Of a stretch of DNA of 64,000 nt, positions 18,363-27,299 are shown one piece after another; within the stretch, counting starts at the first letter, position 1; each line of letters starts with the position of its first letter. The notes under the pieces were generated by a model. That model was not told where the DNA came from and did not search any database. It saw nothing but the letters and a program-made list of their open reading frames with translations. The DNA is from an uncultured Lachnospiraceae bacterium (GTDB taxonomy: Bacteria; Bacillota; Clostridia; Lachnospirales; Lachnospiraceae), in assembly GCA_900546325.1 (NCBI GenBank), contig URCR01000004.1:35834-99833 (forward strand). The letters are read 5' to 3'. The position numbers and the translations under genes are program-made.

Positions 18363-18391
18363 ATATTACATTTGTAGTATTTAATTGTCAA
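18363..18391 (-). promoter_or_regulatory. Promoter overlapped by a BlaI/MecI-like operator
   Basis: Minus-strand TTGACA (complement of 18386-18391) and TAATAT (complement of 18363-18368) are 17 bases apart. The palindrome TACTACAAATGTAATA (complement of 18364-18379) covers the spacer and -10 box, the same geometry as the staphylococcal mecA operator, and has the ACAnnTGT core with one mismatch between arms. A second, perfect site lies at 18302-18317. Repression by a BlaI-type regulator is inferred; no blaI gene is in the window. Confidence 0.75.
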
Positions 18392-18423
18392 TCCTTTTTT
18401 CTTCTGTCTGCCGATTATTCTCT

Positions 18424-19122
18424 CTACTCCGACTGTTCCAGAATCGCCGTCCGCTCTTCCTCCGTGAGCATTCCGTTTTTTACCATCGTCGATAACACCT
18501 GCTGCTGTCTCTGTTTGGCAAGCTCTGGATTCTTCGTCGGCGCATAGACTGATGGTGCATTTGGGATTCCTGCAAGCATTGTGCTCTCATAGTCAGTCAT
18601 CTGCCCGGGTTCTTTTTGAAAATATCCAAGACTTGCCTCTCTCACACAGTCATATCCATCTCCAAAGTAAATGTGATTTACATACAATTCTAAAATCTCA
18701 TCTTTTGTAAATTCTTTTTCCATCGCAACTGCCATAAACATCTCGGCAATCTTCCGCTCAATCGTCTGATCCATGTCAAAATAGAAATTTTTTGCCACCT
18801 GCTGCGTGATCGTACTTCCACCTTCCAACAGCTTTCCCGCACGGATATTGTGATAGAAAGCCCGTGCGATCCCGATCGGATCAATTCCTTTATGTCTGTA
18901 AAACCGTTTATCTTCCACTGATACAACCGCCTTCTTGTAAATCTCGGGAAGTTGTTCTGCCGCTACAAAATTTTCATCTTCCACTGTCTCTTTCCGTATC
19001 TGTGCAAGACTCTTCTCCTCCAGTGCCTCCCGGTACATCCGATAGCCCTTTCCGGCAATAAATCCCCCCGCACAGACAGCGATCAGAAGCACCAGTACCA
19101 ATATCCGCCGAATGCATCTCAT
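18424..19122 (-). CDS. mgt: Monofunctional peptidoglycan glycosyltransferase (GT51)
   Basis: Membrane-anchored glycosyltransferase of 232 residues polymerising lipid II. The start at 19122 follows AAGGAGGAG; the longer frame is rejected. One N-terminal helix (about 6-26) is followed by the GT51 domain with motif EDKRFYRHKGID (catalytic glutamate about residue 70), GGSTITQQVAKN and the ELYVNHIYFGDG region. There is no transpeptidase domain, so it would supply glycan strands for a class B enzyme; the MecA-like PBP lies two genes downstream. It has its own promoter at 19168-19196. Confidence 0.92.
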   Translation of the reverse strand: MRCIRRILVLVLLIAVCAGGFIAGKGYRMYREALEEKSLAQIRKETVEDENFVAAEQLPEIYKKAVVSVEDKRFYRHKGIDPIGIARAFYHNIRAGKLLEGGSTITQQVAKNFYFDMDQTIERKIAEMFMAVAMEKEFTKDEILELYVNHIYFGDGYDCVREASLGYFQKEPGQMTDYESTMLAGIPNAPSVYAPTKNPELAKQRQQQVLSTMVKNGMLTEEERTAILEQSE

Positions 19123-19167
19123 ACGCTTCTCCTCCTTTGTTTGTCCTGCTTTTCTTTGTCTGATTCT

Positions 19168-19196
19168 AGTATAAAGGAACCCTTCCCATATCACAA
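19168..19196 (-). promoter_or_regulatory. Promoter of the glycosyltransferase gene, inside an inverted repeat
   Basis: Minus-strand TTGTGA (complement of 19191-19196) and TATACT (complement of 19168-19173) are 17 bases apart. An imperfect inverted repeat, AAAGGAA...TTCCTTT at 19173-19211, brackets the -35 box and could be an operator or a weak terminator of the upstream gene. Confidence 0.6.
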
Positions 19197-19277
19197 GAAA
19201 AGGATTCCTTTAGATTTTTTTAAGCTTTTATGAATACTGCTTTTCACTGTCTGATGTTTCACCTGATTCTCATCCTC

Positions 19278-19796
19278 TTACCATGTCACCTTCAGCTTAA
19301 AATCCTGGTCAATCTTACAGTGTCCCAAAGACAGACGCACCCCCTGTGTGCGCAGCAAACGGCAGATTTCATGAAAAATTCGCATCACACTGTTCTCATT
19401 TGCCATATTCTCTTTGTATTTTTCGTAGTAAGAACGCTTTGTGAACATCGTAAGCTTCGGCAGTGACGTCTTGATATTTCGCGCCACGATTTTCTCCTGT
19501 CCGATAAAATGGAATTCATTGAGCCAGCCTTCATGGGAGCCATTGTCAAGGTTTCTCGGAATTTCCCCGATCTCTTCCTTCGTCTCCTGAATCAGTTCAT
19601 AAATTCCGTATACCGTGTCTCTATCCACCTTAAACATCTGCATCAGCTGGATATCATCAAACAGTTTGTAAGTACAGTATCTCAGATTTCCATTTCCAAA
19701 AAGTTCCAGTGAAAATCCGCCGTACTCTCCTTCCCAGCCCACAACCGGACTTGTCTGATAGGAAAAAATCTTCATCTCCTTTGTCAATGTTGCCAT
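19278..19796 (-). CDS. Hypothetical protein, 172 residues
   Basis: I do not recognise this protein. It is soluble, without signal peptide or membrane helix, and begins MATLTKEMKIFSYQTSPVV. It is mixed alpha/beta by composition, with a conserved-looking LFGNGNLRYCTYKLFDD segment near residue 35 and a basic C-terminal part. A ribosome site AAAGGGG is somewhat far (10 bases) from the ATG. It lies 40 bases downstream of the FliB-like gene and may be co-transcribed with it. Confidence 0.7.
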   Translation of the reverse strand: MATLTKEMKIFSYQTSPVVGWEGEYGGFSLELFGNGNLRYCTYKLFDDIQLMQMFKVDRDTVYGIYELIQETKEEIGEIPRNLDNGSHEGWLNEFHFIGQEKIVARNIKTSLPKLTMFTKRSYYEKYKENMANENSVMRIFHEICRLLRTQGVRLSLGHCKIDQDFKLKVTW

Positions 19797-19836
19797 TTAC
19801 TTCTAACCCCTTTTTCATTCTTTTTTACTTACCTCT

Positions 19837-21006
19837 CTATACTACTGCCAAAAGCGAACGCAGGCTGAAAAATTTTTCTCTCTGAAACAGTTCTTCCAGC
19901 CTCTTTAGATTCGCATCAGAGTGCTCTATCTCCTTCGCATACCGGTGTGCGATCTCTGCCAACGTCTCCACCTGCGGAAACTTTCCATTCTCAAGAAAAG
20001 CGGCAAATGCCATCTCCTGGATCAGTAGTGTGCTGACGGCTGCAAGTTTCACCTTCTCATACGCCATCTCATCATAGACCGCTCCGCAGAAATAGGTGAA
20101 AATGAAATACACCATCAGCTGCTCCAGATAAATCTGCCAGCCTTCTTCCTTACAGACCTCTTCTTCAAACCGCGCAAACGACTCCCGGTAAGCCGCTTCT
20201 CCTTGTGTAAACAGCCTCTGTTCCACCGATTCTATGTAGGGCTTCCAGTCTGCTTTTAACACTTCCAGTTTTTCAAAGACTTGAAACATCTGACTCATTA
20301 TCTCATAACGCGACACATTTTTTTGTCTAATTTTCTCTAATTTCTCTCTGAACTTCTCGCGGTTCTTCTCCTTTTGATAACGCTCGAGCAGCTGATCGAT
20401 CTCAAAAAGAGATTCTCCCCGGATCCTTCTTTGCACATCGTGGGCGAGCGCCAGCACTTTCCCGGTCCGAAATTCCATCGGCTCCTTTCGCTCCTGCAGA
20501 ATCCCTATCATTTCCTCCCGGACATCCATCAGCTTCGTAAATAGGAAAAAGTCAAATGACTCATACGTTTCTTCTCTGTCATCTTCTCTGTTTAAAAACC
20601 GAACCGGCTCTTCACTGCCAAGTATGATCTTGGCCGCCTCGACGCATGACAAGGAAAGTGAGATTTCCCGGATCCCCTCGTATTCTTCCGTATGGCGCGG
20701 ATACCGTCTGCATGTCCGGCATAACATATGCGCTCCCGCTTCTGCATACAGATCACATAGATTTTCCTCATTTAAGAAAGCGCACCTTCCCTCATACTGT
20801 AAAAAGGCACCTTCTTTCCAGTCCACAGAATTTTTCATACGGTTCCCAAATGCGCCTGGTATCTTCTTATATTTTCTAAGTGACTTGTCATCAATCATGA
20901 TCTGCCATCCGGCGCAGCAGGTATCTGTACATGCAGATGCAGTACACTGAAACTTCTTATAATAATGCGGCACAGTATATAACATCGTTCCTTCTATCCT
21001 TTCCAT
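19837..21006 (-). CDS. FliB-like flagellin lysine-N-methylase homologue
   Basis: Protein of 389 residues with the Cys-rich start typical of the FliB family: CTASACTDTCCAGWQI at about residues 21-36, then CAFLNEENLCDLY and MLCRTCRRYPRH, a pattern of eight or more cysteines likely to bind an iron-sulfur cluster. Salmonella FliB methylates lysines of flagellin. No flagellar gene is present in the window, and homologues are common in non-motile Lachnospiraceae, so the substrate here may be another protein. Start has AGGAAAGG upstream. Confidence 0.82.
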   Translation of the reverse strand: MERIEGTMLYTVPHYYKKFQCTASACTDTCCAGWQIMIDDKSLRKYKKIPGAFGNRMKNSVDWKEGAFLQYEGRCAFLNEENLCDLYAEAGAHMLCRTCRRYPRHTEEYEGIREISLSLSCVEAAKIILGSEEPVRFLNREDDREETYESFDFFLFTKLMDVREEMIGILQERKEPMEFRTGKVLALAHDVQRRIRGESLFEIDQLLERYQKEKNREKFREKLEKIRQKNVSRYEIMSQMFQVFEKLEVLKADWKPYIESVEQRLFTQGEAAYRESFARFEEEVCKEEGWQIYLEQLMVYFIFTYFCGAVYDEMAYEKVKLAAVSTLLIQEMAFAAFLENGKFPQVETLAEIAHRYAKEIEHSDANLKRLEELFQREKFFSLRSLLAVV

Positions 21007-21065
21007 TCATTGCCTTTCCTCTATCTTATTTCCCCGAAAACTAAATGTCAAGCAAAAGGAGAGTG

Positions 21066-22634
21066 TTAAAACTCCACTCTCCTGCAATAGTTCCAAAGCC
21101 CTGCGGCAATCAGGATCATCAAAACCGTTTCCACCGCTCCGAGAATCTCCACCGGAAAGTCTCCCGCCAAAAGTGTCACTCCCACAAACGGAATACTCAC
21201 AATGATTCCGAAAAGGAGGGCAAAAAGGGAGGCTGCACTCTGCTTGACTACGGTTGTCTCATTTGTCCAGTCATAGACCGGCAGTTTCAGATTGATAAAC
21301 AATCCCCATACTGTCCCCGCAAAAGCTGCCGCCACCGGATAGGCAAACAATGTGATAAGCGCCAGTCCCGTAAAGTGAAACCGCACTGCAAGAAGTGCAG
21401 AGCTGATCAGCGCCGTCGGAATCTGAAGCAACAGGTTGAACAACATTTTCCCTTTATAAATTTCTTCCTTCGTGATTGGAAGTGATTTGAGAATCCACAG
21501 GCTTCTTCCTTCCAAAGACAGGGAAACACTTGTTGTGCATGTCATCATGATCAATGCACCAATGATCAGAGGGATGCTTCCTCTCAGCATCTGTTCCGGA
21601 ATCTGCATTCCGATCATCCGCTCCAGATCCGCATCTGATACAAAGAATGCCGCCACTGCCAGCATCAGACTCATCAGCACACCGATTCCCATATTCACAC
21701 AGTAAATGGCAGAACCGAAAAACCTCCTCGCCTCCTTCTGACAGACCGCTGTCACCGGATGCTTCGCCGTAATCTTCTCCACTCTATAATTTCCTTTTGT
21801 CCGGTGTGTCATCAGTCCTGTATTCATTTTCTTGTAATTTTTTGATACAAGCACAACAAAGACCAGATACACCCCAACTGACAAAGCGACAAACAGAAGA
21901 AACGCGGTCAGATCTGTCTCTGCCACCCCGACGGAGAACCATTTTGCCGGAGGATAAATCTGATAGATACTGTCTGCCAGCATTTTACTGACCGTCCCGA
22001 TCTGTTCCGGTGTAAATCCCTCCTCAGGAATCACCGCCGTACTTCCAAAAGAAGCGGTAAGTACCGTCATACAGAACAATACTGTAAGAACTGTGGACAC
22101 TGCATTTGCACTGCGAAATCTTGCTGAAATAAAGATGATCCCGGCTCCCACAAGTGTGGCTGCCGCTGTCGGGATCAGCGGAACAAGGAAGATTCCTGCA
22201 ATCCACATCAGAATTGCCATGGCAGATTTCTGAGCCCACAGAAAATATCCGATCCCCATCGGCACAAGCACAAATGCTGTCATCCCCAGATGAAACAGAT
22301 ACATCAGAAGAAAGCGGCTCTCGATCACCGTCCGCGTCGGCACCGGAAGGGACATCAGCATCTCATAGTCCTTATAGGCAAACAGCACCCCGTTCGCCTT
22401 CAGCATCGTGAAAAAGAAGATCACGATCCCCGGCAGCATGACTGCGCATCCAGGTACAATCTCTTCCATGCCAATGAGTCCAAGTCCAAAAGCCAGCCCA
22501 AACGAATAAGAAGCTAACATTGCAAGAAGCACCACATACATGGCCGCCAAAAAGATCTGTTTTGCTCCCCACTTCTTTTTCGGGGTCAGATTCTGAATCT
22601 GTATTTTCACTAACAACAGACATTTACTTCTCAT
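21066..22634 (-). CDS. ABC-2 type exporter permease
   Basis: Integral membrane protein of 522 residues with about twelve predicted helices in two sets, resembling the large two-part ABC exporter permeases of Clostridia. It overlaps the end of the ATPase gene by 11 bases and its ribosome site (GGAGGTG) lies inside that gene, indicating coupled translation. The segment YKDYEMLMSLPVPTRTVIESR near residue 87 is the typical cytoplasmic loop of such permeases. Substrate unknown. Confidence 0.82.
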   Translation of the reverse strand: MRSKCLLLVKIQIQNLTPKKKWGAKQIFLAAMYVVLLAMLASYSFGLAFGLGLIGMEEIVPGCAVMLPGIVIFFFTMLKANGVLFAYKDYEMLMSLPVPTRTVIESRFLLMYLFHLGMTAFVLVPMGIGYFLWAQKSAMAILMWIAGIFLVPLIPTAAATLVGAGIIFISARFRSANAVSTVLTVLFCMTVLTASFGSTAVIPEEGFTPEQIGTVSKMLADSIYQIYPPAKWFSVGVAETDLTAFLLFVALSVGVYLVFVVLVSKNYKKMNTGLMTHRTKGNYRVEKITAKHPVTAVCQKEARRFFGSAIYCVNMGIGVLMSLMLAVAAFFVSDADLERMIGMQIPEQMLRGSIPLIIGALIMMTCTTSVSLSLEGRSLWILKSLPITKEEIYKGKMLFNLLLQIPTALISSALLAVRFHFTGLALITLFAYPVAAAFAGTVWGLFINLKLPVYDWTNETTVVKQSAASLFALLFGIIVSIPFVGVTLLAGDFPVEILGAVETVLMILIAAGLWNYCRRVEF

Positions 22635-23340
22635 GCTCCGTCACCTCCATAAAGAGATGCTCGAGAGATGCATCTTTCAGGATCGTCTCCATCGCTCCGG
22701 AAACGACAAGCTTTCCACCCTTGATGATCGCTACCTTGTTGCAGAGTTTTTCCGCCACATCCAGCACATGGGTGGAAAAAAAGATTGCAGCCCCTCTCCG
22801 GCACATCTCGTGCATTGTGTTTTTCAAAAGCAGTGTCGCCTTTGGATCCAGTCCGACAAAAGGTTCATCCAGGATCATCAGCTTTGGCTCATGGATCAAT
22901 GCCGAGATGATCGCCAGCTTCTGCTTCATCCCGTGGGAATACGACGACACCGGATCTCCGAGCGCTCCTGTCAGTTCAAACTGATCTCCGTATTTTTGAA
23001 TCCGCTCTTTCCTGACAGCTGCCTCCACCTCGAAAATGTCCCCGATAAAATTCAGATACTGGATCCCTGTCAGATGTTCGTAGAGATCCGGATTGTCGGG
23101 AATGTATGCCATACGCTTTTTGCACGCGACCGGGTCCTTCCGGATATCCATCCCATCAATCGTGATCGTTCCCTCCTCAAAGTCCAGCACACCTGCCACC
23201 GATTTGATGGTTGTACTTTTCCCTGCTCCATTGTGTCCGATAAATCCATAGATATCTCCTGCCTCCACAAAGAGATTCAGATCATCAACTGCCTTTTTCC
23301 CGCCCTTATAACTTTTTGAAAAATGTTCGATCCGCAACAT
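22624..23340 (-). CDS. ABC transporter ATPase
   Basis: Nucleotide-binding subunit of 238 residues: Walker A GHNGAGKST (about 37), Q-loop region, signature SSYSHGMKQK (about 143) and Walker B LMILDEPFVGLD. The signature HGMKQ and the DRI-like class fit export-type ABC-2 systems. It pairs with the overlapping permease at 21066-22634. The upstream gene is the AraC regulator on the same strand, 71 bases away, which might control it. Confidence 0.92.
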   Translation of the reverse strand: MLRIEHFSKSYKGGKKAVDDLNLFVEAGDIYGFIGHNGAGKSTTIKSVAGVLDFEEGTITIDGMDIRKDPVACKKRMAYIPDNPDLYEHLTGIQYLNFIGDIFEVEAAVRKERIQKYGDQFELTGALGDPVSSYSHGMKQKLAIISALIHEPKLMILDEPFVGLDPKATLLLKNTMHEMCRRGAAIFFSTHVLDVAEKLCNKVAIIKGGKLVVSGAMETILKDASLEHLFMEVTEHEK

Positions 23341-23411
23341 ACTCGCTTCCCATCCTTTCTCTTCATAGTTTTCCGCATATGCCCTTTGATGCTTTCAACT
23401 GTATTATTGTT

Positions 23412-24359
23412 TTAATACAATATACTCTCTTTGTTTTCGGATGTCAAGACACGATTTCTCTCCAGATACTTTCGCGGAGATACTCCTGCCGCCTTTTTAA
23501 ACGCTTTACTAAAATGATATTCGTCACAGTATCCGACTGCTGCCGCAATCTCACTCGACTTCATCGTCCCGGTCAGAAGAAGCTCTTTCGCCTTATTGAT
23601 CCGTATCCGGTTCAGGTACTCAAAGATTGTGATTCCGGTCTGTTTTTTAAAGATCCGGTTCAGATAATCAAAACTCATACTGCACAGATTTGCAATTCGT
23701 TCTCCGGTAATCTTCTGTCCGTAAGCGCCATATAAAAAATTCAGGATCAGCTGAACCTTTTCTCCGTGCTGCACCTGAATCTGATTCTCTTCCCTTTCAC
23801 TGAAAACTGTATGCGAGTAGTATGCCGCCCCCTCCGCGAGCACCTCGATCAGTTTGCAGGAACAGATTAGTTTAAAGTGCTCTTTCCGGTAAGTAAATGC
23901 ATAGATCGCCTCCTCGATCAGTCTCTGTATCTTTTGCCGGACTCCCGGGTTTTCTATCCGCATCGTCTTTGGAAAGATCAGTTTTGATTTTTCATAAAAT
24001 TCATATCCAAGCGGATCACACTGATAGAACAGCTTTCGGTTCTCCGACAATATTTCTCTGATCTTTTCCTCCGTACATGCAAGTTCCTGCAGCGTTTCCG
24101 CTCCAAAATGAATATAGTAATATGCGCACTCCGATTCTCTGTAACCGACATGTGTCATACCTGGCTGCAGCAAGATATATTCTCCCTCACGGATCTCATA
24201 CTTCCTGTCTCCTTCTTTCAGATACATTGTCCCCTGTCTGACAAAATACAAAATGTACTCCTCCGCCGTCCGCAGAAAATGCATCCATCCTTCCTGCATT
24301 GCGGTTTTGTTCATGTATGATATTTTCGGAATCTGCTCTGTCTTCAGGCAAAAATACAT
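23412..24359 (-). CDS. AraC-family transcriptional regulator
   Basis: Regulator of 315 residues with an N-terminal cupin-like sensing domain (about 20-110, including the EGEYILLQPGMTHVGY strand pair) and two C-terminal helix-turn-helix motifs (about 205-300, GYCDEYHFSKAFKKAAGVSP). AAGGAGAAGG precedes the ATG. It is divergent from the MATE pump gene at 24528 and shares with it a 170-base spacer holding the palindrome at 24459-24476. Sugar or effector unknown. Confidence 0.9.
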   Translation of the reverse strand: MYFCLKTEQIPKISYMNKTAMQEGWMHFLRTAEEYILYFVRQGTMYLKEGDRKYEIREGEYILLQPGMTHVGYRESECAYYYIHFGAETLQELACTEEKIREILSENRKLFYQCDPLGYEFYEKSKLIFPKTMRIENPGVRQKIQRLIEEAIYAFTYRKEHFKLICSCKLIEVLAEGAAYYSHTVFSEREENQIQVQHGEKVQLILNFLYGAYGQKITGERIANLCSMSFDYLNRIFKKQTGITIFEYLNRIRINKAKELLLTGTMKSSEIAAAVGYCDEYHFSKAFKKAAGVSPRKYLERNRVLTSENKESILY

Positions 24360-24458
24360 CGATGTCCTTCTCCTTTCGTTTTTCCCATATTTCTTTCTCT
24401 TTTTTAAGAATACCTAAAATATCGTTATAGTACAAGAACTATGCGTTATTTTACATGT

Positions 24459-24476
24459 ACAAAGTAAAGACTTTGT
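24459..24476. promoter_or_regulatory. Palindrome between araC-type regulator and MATE gene
   Basis: ACAAAGT-AAAG-ACTTTGT, a perfect seven-base inverted repeat. The right half ACTTTGTTC recurs as a direct repeat at 24503-24511, just before the MATE ribosome site. Both are candidate binding sites for the divergent regulator. Confidence 0.5.
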
Positions 24477-24527
24477 TCTATTCTATCACTTGCAGTATCA
24501 ATCACTTTGTTCAGAAGGGAGATTTTT

Positions 24528-25871
24528 ATGGAAAAAGATCTGACAACCGGAAATATTTTTCAACGTATTTTAATTTTTGCATTTCCGATTTTCATTGGAA
24601 ATGTGTTTCAACAGCTTTATAATATGGCAGACAGTATTATCGTCGGCCGTTTTGTCGGAAAGGATGCCTTTGCCGCAGTAGGCTCCACAGGCTCGTTAAA
24701 CTTTCTCATCATCGGGTTTGTGCTCGGGTTGAGCAGTGGTCTCTGCATCCCGGTTGCACAACGCTATGGTGCAAATAAATTATCGGATATGCGCAGGAAG
24801 ATCGCTGCGGCAGTACAGATTTCCATCGTGCTTGGAATCGGACTGACGATCATCATCGCCTGCTCCACCGGCGCACTTCTGCGCCTGATGCAGACACCGG
24901 ACAGCATTTATAAAGATGCTTACACTTACATCTTCATTATTTTTCTTGGAATCCCTGCCACACTTCTCTACAATGTGCCGGCAAATATTTCCCGTGCACT
25001 CGGCGACAGCAAGATTCCACTGTACTTTTTACTGTTTTCTGCATTTATGAATGTCGTTCTGGATCTGATTTTTGTCTGTATCTTTCACATGGGTGTTGCC
25101 GGAACCGCGATCGCAACTGTCATTTCCCAGGCATTATCCGGTATCCTCTGTATCGTCTATCTGAAAAAGAAATACGACATCCTCACATTTGAGAAAGAAG
25201 AGTGGGCGGTAGATCTCTATTCCATCCGCCAGTCCACGGTCATCGGAATTCCGATGGGACTTCAGTTTTCCATCACAGCGATCGGAAGTGTCATCCTCCA
25301 GAGTGCGGTAAACCTGCTCGGCGCCGATGCGGTTGTTGCAGTCAATGCTGCCATGAAGATTTTGATGATCTTCACACAGCCATTTGAAGCACTCGGAGCG
25401 ACCCTTGCAACTTACTCCGGACAGAACCTCGGAGCCGGCAAAATCGACCGGATCCGGAACGGAGTGAAGATTTCCATGGTTTTCTCTATCGTCTGCTCTG
25501 TCGTGCTGATGATTCTGATCAACCTTGTCTGTCTGCCGATGTCACTGCTCTTTATGAAGCAGAGCGATATGACTCCGTACATTACCGAATGCATCCGAAA
25601 GCTTCTGTTCTTTAACAGCTGTACCTTCTTTCCGCTCGCCTCCCTGCTGATTCTCAGAAACACTCTGCAGGGACTCGGCCACAGTGTCATTGCCATGGGT
25701 GCCGGACTCTTTGAAATGTTTGCCCGGACAATTGTTGCATTTTTGTCAGCAACATTCGGTTACGCTGCCATCTGCTTCGCAAACCCGGCAGCGTGGGTCG
25801 CAGCAAATGTGATCCTCGTTCCGCTTTATTTTTACACAATGAAGAAACTGAAACTCCGGAACTTCTCTTAA
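24528..25871 (+). CDS. MATE-family efflux transporter
   Basis: Twelve-helix antiporter of 447 residues. The start MEKDLTTGNIF at 24528 follows AGAAGGGAG; the seven extra residues upstream are not needed. The family signature PIFIGNVFQQLYNMADSIIVG is at about residues 18-38. Likely exports cationic drugs or metabolites using Na+ or H+. It is divergent from the AraC regulator and ends in a strong terminator at 25911-25963. A second MATE gene lies at 35360-36736. Confidence 0.92.
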   Translation: MEKDLTTGNIFQRILIFAFPIFIGNVFQQLYNMADSIIVGRFVGKDAFAAVGSTGSLNFLIIGFVLGLSSGLCIPVAQRYGANKLSDMRRKIAAAVQISIVLGIGLTIIIACSTGALLRLMQTPDSIYKDAYTYIFIIFLGIPATLLYNVPANISRALGDSKIPLYFLLFSAFMNVVLDLIFVCIFHMGVAGTAIATVISQALSGILCIVYLKKKYDILTFEKEEWAVDLYSIRQSTVIGIPMGLQFSITAIGSVILQSAVNLLGADAVVAVNAAMKILMIFTQPFEALGATLATYSGQNLGAGKIDRIRNGVKISMVFSIVCSVVLMILINLVCLPMSLLFMKQSDMTPYITECIRKLLFFNSCTFFPLASLLILRNTLQGLGHSVIAMGAGLFEMFARTIVAFLSATFGYAAICFANPAAWVAANVILVPLYFYTMKKLKLRNFS

Positions 25872-25910
25872 CAGGGAAAAAAGGAATACACCGATATCTC
25901 CGAATCATGC

Positions 25911-25963
25911 AAAAAGGATTTTGCGAGGATCTTTCCATTGAAGATTCCTGCAAAATCCTTTTT
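25911..25963. terminator. Bidirectional terminator between MATE and CmpB genes
   Basis: A perfect 14-base stem (25911-25924 with 25950-25963) flanked by A and T runs on both sides can end transcription from both convergent genes. Confidence 0.88.
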
Positions 25964-25989
25964 TCGTCTTTCTTTTTATTTCCTTTGTT

Positions 25990-26844
25990 CTATTTCTTCT
26001 TTCCGTTTTTCCAAATATACTCACGAAGATCTTCCAATGCATCTTTGTACTTTCTTGATTCCAGTTTCGGGAATGCTTTGATAATACGCTTCATATGAGC
26101 AGGATTTTTCAATACCAGTTCCCGATAGTATTTACTCAGTTCCATAATCTGTTCACGCACATCTTCCGAGAGATCTTTTCTCCTCTCCTGAAACTCTGCT
26201 GCCCGCTCTTTCAGTCGGCCTGTCATTTCTTCTTTAAATTCCAATGCCTCCTTGACATCCTCATAAATATTTTCCCCGATCTCATCTGAGATCCGGTGAA
26301 GTTCTGTCGCAATCTCATTCATCTTCGCCAGTTTTTTGTTCATCTTCAGAATATCTGTCACTGTCACATACAGATCTACAAACAATGTGACCCCAAACAG
26401 TACAATGCAAGTCCAGCCGACAAATTCCGGCAGAAAGTCTAACCCTTTATGAATCAGCGGATGAAGAACCTTCACGATCAATACACATGCCACACCCCAG
26501 ATCAGCGAAAACAGGAGACACACATACCCATTCAGGTTCAGCGGCATAGAAGAATAGTCCCACCACTTGTTGTGAAACAATTTATCCAGAACAAACCCGG
26601 TAAACCACTCCAGCGCTGTCACAAGCACAACTGAAGAAATATACAGCAGGACCAGATTATCCTTAAATCCGTCCAGACACGATACAACAACCGCAACACC
26701 TACTCCGTAAATGGGACAGATCGGACCATTTAGAAATCCCCGGTTGACAAACTTTCCTTCCTTGACTCCTGCAAATGCAACTTCCGTACACCATCCAAGA
26801 AAGCCATACACAAAAAAATATAACAGAACAAAATAAACTGACAT
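25990..26844 (-). CDS. CmpB-type membrane protein (putative ABC permease family)
   Basis: Protein of 284 residues starting MSVYFVLLYFFVYGF at 26844; the 19 additional residues of the longer frame are Gly/Pro-rich and lack a ribosome site. Four membrane helices occupy the first 150 residues, with the family segments GFLGWCTEV and NRGFLNGPICPIYG. A long charged, helical C-terminal tail follows (about 165-284), likely coiled coil. The family is annotated as putative ABC transporter permease but no ATPase is adjacent; true function unknown. Confidence 0.8.
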   Translation of the reverse strand: MSVYFVLLYFFVYGFLGWCTEVAFAGVKEGKFVNRGFLNGPICPIYGVGVAVVVSCLDGFKDNLVLLYISSVVLVTALEWFTGFVLDKLFHNKWWDYSSMPLNLNGYVCLLFSLIWGVACVLIVKVLHPLIHKGLDFLPEFVGWTCIVLFGVTLFVDLYVTVTDILKMNKKLAKMNEIATELHRISDEIGENIYEDVKEALEFKEEMTGRLKERAAEFQERRKDLSEDVREQIMELSKYYRELVLKNPAHMKRIIKAFPKLESRKYKDALEDLREYIWKNGKKK

Positions 26845-27007
26845 GCCCTCACCCTTCCTTTTCCATCTGCCGCTTCCAGGCATCATACCTCCCGGCGGCA
26901 TTCTGCCTTAGAGATAAACTTCATTATATAGAGGAACTTCTTTTCTGTAAATATGTTTTTTAGAATTTCCGCTCAGAAATTCTTGTGCTTTCAGCTATTC
27001 TTTATTA

Positions 27008-27035
27008 TAATGATAATGAATAATCATTATCATTA
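27008..27035. promoter_or_regulatory. Fur box overlapping the feoAB promoter
   Basis: Perfect palindrome TAATGATAATGA (27008-27019), four-base centre ATAA, and its exact complement (27024-27035). It contains the GATAAT/ATTATC core of the Fur consensus. It overlaps a TATAAT at 27006-27011, with a weaker -35 (TTGTGC, 26983-26988) 17 bases upstream. Repression of feoAB under iron-replete conditions is strongly implied. Confidence 0.9.
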
Positions 27036-27065
27036 ACGCAAATACAAAAGGAGAGAAACTGTCCT

Positions 27066-27299
27066 ATGCAGTTAAAACAAGGAAAAGATAACACGACTTA
27101 TATTGTAGAGGCCATGGATTTGGAGCTTCCGCTGGAGCGCCGTCTGGAAGCACTTGGTCTGACCCCCGGAACCCGCATCACTATTTTAAACAATCAGAAA
27201 CGGGGAGCCCTGACTGTGAAATTCCGTGGCACAAGATTTGCCGTCGGAAAGCGAATCGCAGATCATATCACCGTAAAGGAGGAGTCTTCCCATGAGTAA
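27066..27299 (+). CDS. feoA: Ferrous iron transport protein FeoA
   Basis: SH3-like cytoplasmic protein of 77 residues that supports FeoB. The pattern LPLERRLEALGLTPGTRITILN and the RGTRFAVGKRIADHI end are typical. It overlaps feoB by eight bases, so the two are translationally coupled. AAAGGAGAG lies upstream of the ATG, and the Fur box at 27008-27035 lies 30 bases before the start. Confidence 0.95.
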   Translation: MQLKQGKDNTTYIVEAMDLELPLERRLEALGLTPGTRITILNNQKRGALTVKFRGTRFAVGKRIADHITVKEESSHE

